Notes: generated by a model from the letters alone, not told the origin. Positions 1 to 7,867 are shown, counted from the first letter of the stretch. The stretch is 7,965 bases of DNA from Anaerolineae bacterium (GCA_016926575.1 JAFGOJ010000425.1:1-7965); one strand, 5' to 3'. A program made the numbers and translations.

Positions 1-80
1 GGGGCGGAGCCCCTGCAAGGCATTGTTAACCGAGGGCGGCGGGTTTGAAACCCGCCCTACATCGAGACGGTCTATTTTCG
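1..80 (+). repeat. Left copy of palindrome-rich terminal inverted repeat
   Basis: This stretch is the inverted counterpart of 7881-7961. Bases 1-18 match exactly, an 8-base stretch (19-26) diverges, and from base 27 to base 80 the copies agree apart from one inserted base. Inside it are a hairpin GGGGC-GGA-GCCCC (1-13), a near-perfect palindrome GGCGGGTTTGAAACCCGCC (38-56) and a small palindrome AGACGGTCT (65-73). No coding frame spans it. This build of short palindromes in an intergenic element resembles REP/BIME or MITE-like dispersed repeats. It is not a recognised IS end. The copy lacks the first four bases (TGCA) of the other copy because the window begins inside it. Confidence 0.85.
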
Positions 81-143
81 GAATAGTGCCGTATGTTCAG
101 CCCCTTGTTAGCTAATTGATAGGTAAATCCGGCGCAAATAGCG

Positions 144-149
144 TATCAT
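144..149 (+). promoter_or_regulatory. Possible -10 element for the kinase operon
   Basis: TATCAT matches the TATAAT consensus at five of six positions and would place the transcription start near base 156, giving a leader of about 26 nt before the GTG start at 182. No convincing -35 hexamer sits 16-18 bp upstream; the nearest, TTGATA (116-121), is 22 bp away. The call is weak and rests only on the hexamer and its distance from the start codon. Confidence 0.25.
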
Positions 150-166
150 GCGTGGCGATGAAGGCG

Positions 167-172
167 AAGGAG
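167..172 (+). promoter_or_regulatory. Ribosome binding site deciding the kinase start
   Basis: AAGGAG lies 9 nt before the GTG at 182. The in-frame alternatives upstream (TTG at 116, GTG at 152, ATG at 158) have no comparable Shine-Dalgarno sequence. This is why the GTG at 182 was preferred. Confidence 0.6.
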
Positions 173-181
173 AAAAAGAAC

Positions 182-1735
<1,554 letters not shown>

Positions 1736-1752
1736 CACAGTTGGAGGGTAAA

Positions 1753-2460
1753 ATGAAAAGAATTGCATCGATCGTCGTTGGTCTCATCTTCATCGCTCTG
1801 GGCGGGGTAGGCCTGGCCTTCTCGATCTTTCTGCCATCGGTCGGCCATCACGTCTGGATGTGGGGCCTCAGGCGGTTTTGGCCGCTGGCCGTCATCGCGG
1901 CGGGGCTTCTGCTCTCGCTCATCCCCCTGCTGACCCGGCACCGTCGCGCCAAGAGCCTCTGGTTCTTTCTTGGACTGCCCATCCTGACCACGGGCGGCGT
2001 CCTGCTCTTCACCAACCTGTTCGACGCGTGGCACGCTTGGGAATGGCTGTGGCCGCTGGAGGTGCTGTCCGTGGGGCTGAGTTTCCTGTTCGCTGCGGCC
2101 TACGCCCGCGCTATCTGGCTGCTCCTGCCTGCCATCGTGATCGGGACGAACGGCCTGGTGTTCCAGTTCTGCGCCATCACCGGCTGGTGGGAGGCATGGG
2201 CGGTGCTATGGGCCATCGAACCTCTGTCCGTCGGCCTCGCGCTCCTGGCCGTCGGCGCACGGAAGCGCTCCTCCGGCCTCGTGTTGTCCGGCACGATCCT
2301 ATCCGCACTGGCCGGCGTCTGTGCGCTGGGGATGAGCGCAATCTTCTCCTGGTGGTGGCTGGGCGGCCTGGTCGGCCCCAGCATCCTGATCCTGATCGGG
2401 GTCGGGATATTGCTCGGCGGCATCCTCCGCCGCGCCCCCAAGCCCGAACCGGCGGGGTAG
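1753..2460 (+). CDS. Polytopic membrane protein homologous to the kinase membrane domain
   Basis: Encodes a 235-residue, very hydrophobic protein with about eight predicted helices (roughly 4-26, 43-61, 70-90, 99-116, 121-142, 150-168, 176-197, 203-225) and a short basic, Pro-rich C-terminus. No known enzyme motif is visible. Residues 93-169 align without gaps to kinase residues 393-469, sharing about 24 identities over 77 positions by hand, including W-P-x-E at 100-103, N-G at 133-134 and W-x2-W-x3-W-x2-E at 146-156. The protein also repeats itself: 93-116 resembles 146-168, a 53-residue period. The style recalls WPL-rich small membrane domains of the LiaF/DUF5668 kind, but I do not assign it to a family. 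The start ATG has GGAGG 5 nt upstream. It lies 17 nt after the kinase, so it may be a partner or sensor subunit of it; that role is inferred. Confidence 0.85.
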   Translation: MKRIASIVVGLIFIALGGVGLAFSIFLPSVGHHVWMWGLRRFWPLAVIAAGLLLSLIPLLTRHRRAKSLWFFLGLPILTTGGVLLFTNLFDAWHAWEWLWPLEVLSVGLSFLFAAAYARAIWLLLPAIVIGTNGLVFQFCAITGWWEAWAVLWAIEPLSVGLALLAVGARKRSSGLVLSGTILSALAGVCALGMSAIFSWWWLGGLVGPSILILIGVGILLGGILRRAPKPEPAG

Positions 2461-2481
2461 CCCTCACTTTCTGCCTGGCAA

Positions 2482-2518
2482 CTAAAGTAGGGCGTGACTG
2501 ATTCGCGCCCTACTTTAG
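2482..2518. terminator. Probable bidirectional terminator between convergent operons
   Basis: CTAAAGTAGGGCG (2482-2494) and CGCCCTACTTTAG (2506-2518) form a perfect 13-bp inverted repeat. In the rightward RNA a G-U, a G-C and an A-U pair can extend the stem and leave a 5-nt loop. It sits between two stop codons (2458-2460 rightward, 2529-2531 leftward), the expected place for a shared terminator. There is no clear T-tract after either arm, so it may act as a U-poor terminator or simply protect both 3' ends. Confidence 0.7.
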
Positions 2519-2528
2519 CAGTGCTAAC

Positions 2529-3404
2529 TTACGCCGTGAATCGGCCGCGTAGATACTCGACCACCAGGCCGTCGATCACGTCGCCGTCGCCGCTCCACCG
2601 CTCTTCGAGGTTCTCCATCCCCACCAAAGCGCGCAGCGCCGCGCGGGTCGCCTCATCGAAGTCACCGGTCGTTGGACCGTCGTATTGGCCCGCCCGGCGC
2701 AGGATCTCCTGCAGCTCCGCGGCCACGTCTGCCAGCGGGATCACGTTCTCCGGGTCGACCGCACCAAAGTAGAGGTGGTGCATCCCGACCAGCTCTTTGA
2801 GCCTGCGAATCGGCTGCGGGTCGTCGTCGACGCGCAGGTCAAGGTAGCGATCGTTGTTGCCGCCGTAGCCGCCACCCTCGCGCACGACGATCACCCCCGC
2901 CGCCTGCCGGCCGCGCCGGTCGCCGCCGGCCGCCTGGCCCGCCGCCAGCGCCTCGACCAGCCAGTCGGCCAGTTCCCCCGCGCCGCCGCGCACGGCCTCG
3001 AACCGCTCGGCCATCGCCTCGACCGTGCCGGGAACGAGAATGTTCCCCTGGCAGGCGAACCCCTCGCCGACGACGTGCCCGGCCCAATCGTGGCACGCCT
3101 CGCCGGTGAACGACGCGGCGCGCCCGGCCTTGTCGACCATGCCCACCTGCCGCTGCGCTCGCTGCTCGTCTGCCGCCGTCAGCGCCGCAATCGCCTCCGC
3201 CGCCGACATCCCCTGCGCCATCAGATCCAAGCCCTCGAAGCCGTAGGCCAGGTTGGCGTAGGACTGTGTCGCCACGGCCCCCGCCCCGGCCCGCGCCCAC
3301 GAGACGACAGCCGCCGCAGCCAGGAACTTCGACTGGACCGCCACGCCCCACTCCTTACGGGCCGGATCGTACGCCACGATCGAAAACGTCGCTATCGGTT
3401 GCAT
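2529..3404 (-). CDS. DUF1028 family protein (Ntn-hydrolase-like) with peptidoglycan-binding-like C-terminus
   Basis: Encodes 291 residues. The first 210 or so match the DUF1028 family: ATFSIVAYDP near the N-terminus (about 5-14), GVAVQSKFL (20-28), ATQSYAN (45-51), FTGEACHDWAGH (about 99-110), QGNIL (about 119-123), GGDRRGRQ (about 160-167) and GGYGGNNDRYLDLRVDD (about 178-194). DUF1028 proteins have a predicted Ntn-hydrolase fold, but the substrate is unknown. The last 75 or so residues (LADVAAELQEIL, GDFDEATRAALRAL) resemble the PG_binding_2 domain often found at this position; whether it binds peptidoglycan is unproven. No signal peptide is visible. The ATG at 3404 was chosen over the open frame reaching 3494 because GAGGAGG lies 5 nt upstream and the family begins here. 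It is the last gene of the six-gene operon, 11 nt after the methyltransferase. Confidence 0.9.
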   Translation of the reverse strand: MQPIATFSIVAYDPARKEWGVAVQSKFLAAAAVVSWARAGAGAVATQSYANLAYGFEGLDLMAQGMSAAEAIAALTAADEQRAQRQVGMVDKAGRAASFTGEACHDWAGHVVGEGFACQGNILVPGTVEAMAERFEAVRGGAGELADWLVEALAAGQAAGGDRRGRQAAGVIVVREGGGYGGNNDRYLDLRVDDDPQPIRRLKELVGMHHLYFGAVDPENVIPLADVAAELQEILRRAGQYDGPTTGDFDEATRAALRALVGMENLEERWSGDGDVIDGLVVEYLRGRFTA

Positions 3405-3415
3405 CGATTCCTCCT

Positions 3416-4213
3416 CTACCGCGCCGCCAGCCCCGGCGCTTTCAGCGCGCGGGTGGCGATGTAGGTGTCCATGTACTTCCCCAGCACATCCCATTCCTCG
3501 TTCTCGAACCGGTCCTCGTAGAAACCGGTCAGCACGAACCCCGCATCGAGCTGCCCACCGATCTGGTCTTCCAACGTGTGGCTGAACTCCAGTGGCGATC
3601 CCTCTTCCGCGTACTTCTGTTTCTCCGCCGCGCTCAAACTCTCCGCGTCGGAGTAGGGCAGCGTATGCGCCACCTTCAACGTGCCGGTCTGCTCCGCCAG
3701 GTCACAGTCGAACAGGTAGACCACCGGATTCGTCACGCCTGCCAGGAGCAGCCCGCCGTCGCGCAGCACGCGGTAAGCCTCGCGCCACACGGGGCGCACC
3801 TGCGGCACGAAGGTGTTGGAGACCGGGTGGAAGATCAGGTCGAAGAAGGCATCGGCAAAGGCGCTCAGGTCGGCCATATCTCCCTCCAGCGTGACGATCT
3901 CCAGGCCCTCCCGCTCGGCCACGATGCGATCCTGTTCCAACTGGCGTGGCGAATTGTCGAACACGGTCACCCGCGCCCCGGCGGCGGCCAGAATCGGCCC
4001 TTGCTGCCCGCCCCCCGAAGCCAGGCACAGCACGTCCGCCCCCACCAACGGGGGAAACCACGCCCGCGGCACCGGCTTGGAGGGGGTCAAGAGAATGCCC
4101 CATTCCCCCCGCCGCGCCGCAGCGATCTCCTCGCCGGTCACCGGCACCGTCCAACGGTTCCCCTGCTCGACCTGCCGGTCCCAGGCGGAGCGGTTATATT
4201 CACGAACGTTCAT
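3416..4213 (-). CDS. Class I SAM-dependent methyltransferase
   Basis: Encodes 265 residues of a Rossmann-fold SAM methyltransferase. The SAM-binding glycine loop is DVLCLASGGGQQGP (60-73), the acidic residue at the end of strand 2 is D86 in VFDNSP, motif II is EGDMADL (110-116) and motif IV lies in FDLIFHPVSN (124-133). The N-terminal REYNRSAWDRQV (4-15) and a C-terminal stretch ending DTYIATRA are typical of a broad bacterial family annotated only as class I SAM methyltransferase; the substrate is not known. Two ATGs compete: 4219 overlaps the previous stop (ATGA) but has GGAGG only 1 nt away, while 4213 has it 7 nt away and begins MNVREYN like its relatives, so 4213 is preferred. Its TAG stop overlaps the ribosome binding site of the DUF1028 gene. 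Confidence 0.9.
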   Translation of the reverse strand: MNVREYNRSAWDRQVEQGNRWTVPVTGEEIAAARRGEWGILLTPSKPVPRAWFPPLVGADVLCLASGGGQQGPILAAAGARVTVFDNSPRQLEQDRIVAEREGLEIVTLEGDMADLSAFADAFFDLIFHPVSNTFVPQVRPVWREAYRVLRDGGLLLAGVTNPVVYLFDCDLAEQTGTLKVAHTLPYSDAESLSAAEKQKYAEEGSPLEFSHTLEDQIGGQLDAGFVLTGFYEDRFENEEWDVLGKYMDTYIATRALKAPGLAAR

Positions 4214-4215
4214 TC

Positions 4216-4983
4216 TCATTCCTCCACTGTCGATGCCAGCGCGCACGGGCCGATGGCGCACTTTCCGCATATCTCGGCCACGCCCAGCGCCTTGAACTGC
4301 TCAGCGAACACCAGGCAGCGCTGCCAGCAGCGCTGTTTGTCGATTCCACCATCCACGTCTAACGCGCCGATGGGGCACTGGTCGACGCACGCGCGGCAGC
4401 TCCCATCGTAAAAGTAGAGACAGCGTTCCTTCACCACGCGCGGGCTCGGCGGTAGGTCGGCCGCCACCACCAGGCTGCCGAAGCGCCCGGCGCACCCGGC
4501 GTCGGTGATGACCATGTGGTGCAAGCCGAAGCTGCCCAGTCCCGCCACCACCGCCACACTCTTGTGCGACCAGCGGCTGATGAGCGTCTCCGGGTCGAAG
4601 TTCCCGGTTGCCGGTTCGGCGCCCGCACGCACCCCCCACTCGCCCAGCAGCGCGATCAACCTGGCGGTGATGCAGCCGATCAGCGCGTTCGTCTCCACGT
4701 AGGCTACCGCCCACTCGCGGGCCACCCGGCTGCGGTGTGCTGCGTTGGCCTGCACGACGGACACGTCGAAGGGCAGGAAGAAAGAGACCACCGAGCGCGC
4801 CCCCGGGCACAGGTCTTCCGGCAGCATATGCGTCGGTTCGGCCAGGTGGCGCAGCGCGGCGAACTGCGGGTCGTCCGCCGGGGCGAACGCGACCAGTGGC
4901 TTGCGGTATGCCGTAAGCGTGCCTGCCTGCGCCACGCCCTGCTCGATCGTCGCAACGATGAGTTCAGCCAATGCTTCTGGCAT
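4216..4983 (-). CDS. Compact QueG-like [4Fe-4S] iron-sulfur protein
   Basis: Encodes 255 residues related to the C-terminal half of epoxyqueuosine-reductase-like proteins (COG1600). The cysteine-rich region shows C196-x2-C199-x3-C203-P, a typical ferredoxin pattern, then C219 and C223, then C239-x2-C242-x4-C247 in ICGKCAIGPC, enough for two clusters. A glycine-rich stretch VAGLGSFGLHHMVIT (146-160) lies before it. It is much shorter than true QueG (about 310-380 residues, cobalamin-dependent), so a queuosine role should not be assumed; a redox or electron-transfer role is the safe reading. The ATG at 4983 has AAGGAGG about 6 nt upstream, and this overlaps the TAA stop of the preceding small gene. 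The frame is open upstream to 5235, but that part is antisense-like in composition and lacks family match. The methyltransferase follows after 2 nt. Confidence 0.85.
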   Translation of the reverse strand: MPEALAELIVATIEQGVAQAGTLTAYRKPLVAFAPADDPQFAALRHLAEPTHMLPEDLCPGARSVVSFFLPFDVSVVQANAAHRSRVAREWAVAYVETNALIGCITARLIALLGEWGVRAGAEPATGNFDPETLISRWSHKSVAVVAGLGSFGLHHMVITDAGCAGRFGSLVVAADLPPSPRVVKERCLYFYDGSCRACVDQCPIGALDVDGGIDKQRCWQRCLVFAEQFKALGVAEICGKCAIGPCALASTVEE

Positions 4984-4994
4984 TCGATCCCTCC

Positions 4995-5333
4995 TTAAGG
5001 CGGAAAGACCCACTCGCGCCACAGAGACGTGGGCATCGCCGACACGGGCACGTCGACGCAGACGGCGTAGGGCGAGAAGCCCAGTGGTCCGCGATAGCTG
5101 GAAAGAGGCGAATACCAGGCCACGCCCACTTGCCAGCGGGGAACCGTCGCCAGTCCCCCGCAGACGTGAACGCTGAGACCGGCTGTACCCGCAGAAGGAG
5201 CCACTCTGCCGCTCAGTACCAGTGCCGCCAGGCAACCGCTACAACACGAGAGAACCACCACGAGCGCCAAAAGCACGAAGAGAATCTTTCTGTTTTGCCG
5301 TGGTTGGCGCGCCTGAAGAGTCAAATCCGCCAC
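4995..5333 (-). CDS. Small single-pass membrane protein, unknown function
   Basis: Encodes 112 residues. A basic N-terminus (RQPRQNRK, 9-16) precedes one hydrophobic segment (17-40), predicting N-in topology with about 70 residues outside. The segment ends in a cysteine cluster LSCCSGC (28-34). The outer part has two more cysteines (C58, C92) that could form a disulfide, and is rich in Trp, Tyr and Pro, ending in WREWVFPP. The VLSC at 27-30 is a poor lipobox because of Leu at -2, so a membrane anchor is more likely than a lipoprotein. I recognise no family. It is probably a real gene: the GTG at 5333 has AGGG close upstream and starts 6 nt after the ATP-grasp stop, and its TAA forms part of the next gene's ribosome binding site. 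Confidence 0.7.
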   Translation of the reverse strand: MADLTLQARQPRQNRKILFVLLALVVVLSCCSGCLAALVLSGRVAPSAGTAGLSVHVCGGLATVPRWQVGVAWYSPLSSYRGPLGFSPYAVCVDVPVSAMPTSLWREWVFPP

Positions 5334-5339
5334 CGATCC

Positions 5340-6401
5340 CTACGCCATATCGTACCGCTCCAACGCCGCATCCATGATCATGTTGACCAGCTCGGCGTGG
5401 TCGAGCCCCTCGGCTCTGGCCTCGATCACCAGGTCGCTGATCCCCGGCGCCAGGCCGGGCAGCGGGTTGATCTCCAGGATGTAGGGCTTGCCTTCGGCCT
5501 CGTCCAGGCGGAAGTCGACGCGCGCGACGTCCAGGCAGCCGGTGACGCGGAACGTCGCTGCCGTCAGCCAGTTCAGTTCCTCGACCAGGTCAGGGTCCAG
5601 CTGCGCCGGGCAGATGTAGGTCAGATCGTCGGCCAGATCGACCTTGGCGCGGTTGGTGTAGATGCCCGCTTCCTCATCGGCATACTTGCCCAGGTCGATC
5701 TGCAAGGGCGGCAGGAAGTGCAGGCCGCGATGGACGCGCGGCGCTTCCTCGTCCTCCGGCAAGCGCCAGGCGACCGGCGGCACCAGGTTGCCCACGACCC
5801 CCACAGTCACGTCCGGCCCGGAGATGAAGCGCTCAACCAGCACCGGTTCCGAGTATGCCTTCAGCAGCACGTCGATCTGCGCCCGCAACTGGCCCTCGTC
5901 GTAGACGACCGACTGGGGGCTGATGCCCATTCCCGTGCCCTGCCGGCTGGGCTTGACGAACAGGGGGAACGTCAGTTCCGGGTCCAGCGGCTCATTGGTA
6001 CGCTCGAACACTTGAAACGGCGGCGTCGGCAGGCTGTGAAACGTCAAAACGCGCTTGGTCATCGGCTTGTCGAGCGCCAGGGCCAGGGTCAGCACCTTGG
6101 AGCCAGTGTACGGGATGCGCAGCATCTCCAGAATGGAGGGAACGTGTGCCTCCCGGCTGTCGCCAAAGTGACCCTCGCAGATATTGAAACAGATGTCCGG
6201 CCGCGCCTCCCGCAGCCGGTCGAAGAGCGTCAGGTCGCCTTCGAGAAACGTCACGTTATGCCCTCGCCCGCGCAGGGCGTCGGCAATCGTCTCGACCGTG
6301 TGCTCCGAATCCAGATCGGCCCAGTAGTCCTCCGGCATCCCCGGAAAGCGCGGAGCATTCTTCTTCAGATTCGCCAAAACGGCCACATTCAGTTGCGTCA
6401 C
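5340..6401 (-). CDS. D-Ala-D-Ala ligase-like ATP-grasp enzyme
   Basis: Encodes 353 residues of the ATP-grasp fold, which joins a carboxylate to an amine through an acyl phosphate. Ddl-type landmarks are in order: FNICEGHFGDSREAHVPSIL (72-91), IPYTGS (96-101), DKPMTK (111-116), FVKPSRQGTGMGI (148-160), VLVERFISGPDVTVGVVGN (187-205), then RVDFRL (294-299) and LEINPLPGL (309-317) with the metal ligands D296, E310 and N312. It departs from true Ddl: the SS of the GSSxGM loop is T156-G157, the omega-loop Tyr that follows AK is V254, and the usual N-terminal Glu is not evident. The second substrate is therefore probably not D-alanine. The GTG start overlaps the kamA stop by 4 nt (GTGA) and has AGGAGG upstream, so translation is likely coupled. 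A longer frame reaching 6836 lies inside kamA and is discounted. Confidence 0.9.
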   Translation of the reverse strand: MTQLNVAVLANLKKNAPRFPGMPEDYWADLDSEHTVETIADALRGRGHNVTFLEGDLTLFDRLREARPDICFNICEGHFGDSREAHVPSILEMLRIPYTGSKVLTLALALDKPMTKRVLTFHSLPTPPFQVFERTNEPLDPELTFPLFVKPSRQGTGMGISPQSVVYDEGQLRAQIDVLLKAYSEPVLVERFISGPDVTVGVVGNLVPPVAWRLPEDEEAPRVHRGLHFLPPLQIDLGKYADEEAGIYTNRAKVDLADDLTYICPAQLDPDLVEELNWLTAATFRVTGCLDVARVDFRLDEAEGKPYILEINPLPGLAPGISDLVIEARAEGLDHAELVNMIMDAALERYDMA

Positions 6402-7741
6402 TCCCCTTCCTCCTCGATGGTAAGCGCTTGTTTGATGGGACGCCAGCGAATGCGCGTCAGGCGCTGGTGCGATTGCACGAAGCCTTCCGGCGCAATCGCC
6501 ACGCGCTCGCCGGCCAGCAGGCTCGCCACGCCCTCCTGCCCACCCTCGTCCCGCTTTCTCTGGCACGCGGGGCAACGGCTGGCATCGTGCGGCTCGTAGC
6601 ACGTCGGTTCGGTGTAGGTGGTGATGAACCCCTCGAAGTTGCGCACCACCGTCCGCCCTGGGGACTGGCTGATCAGATACTGCGGGGCGACGGGCACCTT
6701 CCCACCTCCGCCCGGCGCGTCGATGACGTAGGTGGGCACGGCAAAACCTGAGGTGTGCCCGCGCAACGCCTCGATGATCTCGATCCCGCGCGACACCGGC
6801 GTGCGGAAGTGACCCGCTCCCGGCACCATGTCGCATTGATAGAGATAGTAGGGGCGAACGCGCGTCTGCAGCAGCGCGTGGACCAGGTCCTTCATCACGT
6901 TGGGGCAGTCATTGACCCCCGCCAGCAGCACCGACTGGCACCCCAGAGGAATGCCCGCGTCGGCCAGGCGCGCGCAGGCCTGCCGGGCCGCCGGCGTAAG
7001 CTCCTTGGGATGATTGACGTGGATGTTCATCCACAGCGGGTGGTAGCGTTTGAGCATCTCCACCAGTTCGTCGTCGATGCGCTGGGGCAAGAAGATCGGC
7101 GTGCGGGTGCCGATGCGCACCACCTCCACGTGCGGAATCGCCCGCAGCCGCTGCAACAGGTCCTCCAGCACGGGTGTGGCCAGCACCAGCGGGTCCCCGC
7201 CGGAGATCAACACGTCCCGCACGGCCGGGTTGGAAGCGATGTAGTCGATCTGCGCGTCGTAGTGGGCACGGCCAAAGCGCGCCGCCTTGCCGCCGACGAT
7301 GCGGCTGCGCGTGCAATAGCGGCAGTAGCTGGCGCACAGCGTCGTGACCAGCATCAACACCCGGTCGGGGTAACGATGCACCAGCCCCGGCACCGGGGAA
7401 TGGGCGTCTTCGCCCAGCGAATCGACCATCGCGGCCTCGAAACCGTCGAGTTCGCGCGCCGTCGGGATGACCTGACGGCGAATTGGGCAGGTCGGATCGT
7501 CCGGGTCCATCAACGCGGCGAAATACGGTGTAACGTCGATGCGAAAATGGTTTTGAGCAGAGATGCCCGCTTCTTCTTCGGGGGCCAGTTTGAGAATGCG
7601 ACCCAACTCATCGAGGGTGTTCAGACGATGGCGCAATTGCCAGCGCCAATCATTCCACTGTGCGAGGGGAACGTCGTGCCAGGGGTGGGGAGGTTCTTCG
7701 AAACCGGGAGGCTCCTTTGGTTTATCTTCTTTTGGGTTCAT
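6398..7741 (-). CDS. kamA: KamA-family radical SAM aminomutase, probably lysine 2,3-aminomutase
   Basis: Encodes 447 residues. This PLP- and [4Fe-4S]-dependent family moves the alpha-amino group of lysine to the beta carbon. The radical SAM motif is C136-x3-C140-x2-C143 in CASYCRYCTRSR. The PLP lysine is K348 in PGGGGKVPV. D304 (YQCDM) and D341 (YVIDAP) match the clostridial D293 and D330 that hold the lysine side-chain amine; glutamate 2,3-aminomutase has Lys and Asn there, so lysine is favoured. C279 (GVNDC) matches the inter-subunit zinc ligand C268. The C-terminal zinc site is altered: C381, C390, C393 plus H385 rather than CxCxxC. The length agrees with lysine 2,3-aminomutases and is longer than EpmB. 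The ATG at 7741 is the only usual start before an upstream in-frame stop; AAGGAG is about 18 nt away, so initiation may be weak. First gene of the leftward operon. Confidence 0.92.
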   Translation of the reverse strand: MNPKEDKPKEPPGFEEPPHPWHDVPLAQWNDWRWQLRHRLNTLDELGRILKLAPEEEAGISAQNHFRIDVTPYFAALMDPDDPTCPIRRQVIPTARELDGFEAAMVDSLGEDAHSPVPGLVHRYPDRVLMLVTTLCASYCRYCTRSRIVGGKAARFGRAHYDAQIDYIASNPAVRDVLISGGDPLVLATPVLEDLLQRLRAIPHVEVVRIGTRTPIFLPQRIDDELVEMLKRYHPLWMNIHVNHPKELTPAARQACARLADAGIPLGCQSVLLAGVNDCPNVMKDLVHALLQTRVRPYYLYQCDMVPGAGHFRTPVSRGIEIIEALRGHTSGFAVPTYVIDAPGGGGKVPVAPQYLISQSPGRTVVRNFEGFITTYTEPTCYEPHDASRCPACQRKRDEGGQEGVASLLAGERVAIAPEGFVQSHQRLTRIRWRPIKQALTIEEEGE

Positions 7742-7805
7742 CGAGTTTTTCTTTCTTTCTCCTTACGGTCTTGGTGATAGTACGGCCGTCGTGTGCCGTC
7801 CGTTT

Positions 7806-7834
7806 ATTCTACCGCGCAAGGGCAAAAAAAGCAA
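7806..7834 (-). promoter_or_regulatory. Candidate promoter of the kamA operon
   Basis: On the minus strand TAGAAT (7806-7811) matches the -10 consensus at five of six bases, with TTGCTT (7829-7834) 17 bp upstream matching the -35 at only three. A run of seven T/A bases (7824-7830) lies in the spacer. Transcription would start near 7799, giving a leader of about 58 nt before the ATG at 7741. GCCGTC occurs twice 10 bp apart (7785-7790, 7795-7800) right at the expected start site and could be an operator or chance. Confidence 0.4.
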
Positions 7835-7845
7835 GGGATTTCAGC

Positions 7846-7867
7846 GGTTGACAACCAGCGCGCGCTG
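7846..7867. promoter_or_regulatory. Palindromes over the outward promoter, possible operator
   Basis: GGTTGACAACC (7846-7856) is an 11-bp near-perfect palindrome that contains the -35 hexamer. It runs directly into CAGCGCGCGCTG (7856-7867), a perfect 12-bp palindrome in the promoter spacer. A repressor binding either one would block RNA polymerase. The second is GC-alternating and could arise by chance in GC-rich DNA. Confidence 0.35.

Noticed and set aside
27..85. Rho-independent terminator formed by the repeat hairpin
   Set aside because: The GGCGGG/CCCGCC hairpin is followed only about 16 nt later by TATTTT, too far for a standard terminator. A weaker effect on transcription remains possible.
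116..181. N-terminal extension of the kinase from TTG 116 or ATG 158
   Set aside because: No ribosome binding site precedes these codons, and the extra residues do not match the family, whereas GTG 182 has AAGGAG at 9 nt. The ATG at 158 cannot be fully excluded.
4971..6599. Long rightward open frame of over 500 codons opposite the ATP-grasp and neighbouring genes
   Set aside because: It is antisense to genes with clear family motifs, has no domain match and is rich in Arg, Gln and His, as expected from a GC-rich shadow frame.
5340..6836. Longer form of the ATP-grasp protein starting inside kamA
   Set aside because: The extra 145 residues are a shadow of the kamA C-terminus. The Ddl-like fold starts at the GTG at 6401, which has a ribosome binding site.
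6398..7741. EpmB (EF-P beta-lysylation) or glutamate 2,3-aminomutase
   Set aside because: EpmB is shorter and is normally found with EpmA, which is absent here. Glutamate aminomutase has Lys and Asn at the positions where this protein has D304 and D341.
6755..7777. Rightward open frame opposite kamA
   Set aside because: It is antisense to a protein whose catalytic residues are all present. The translation is Arg/His/Gln-rich with no recognisable motif.
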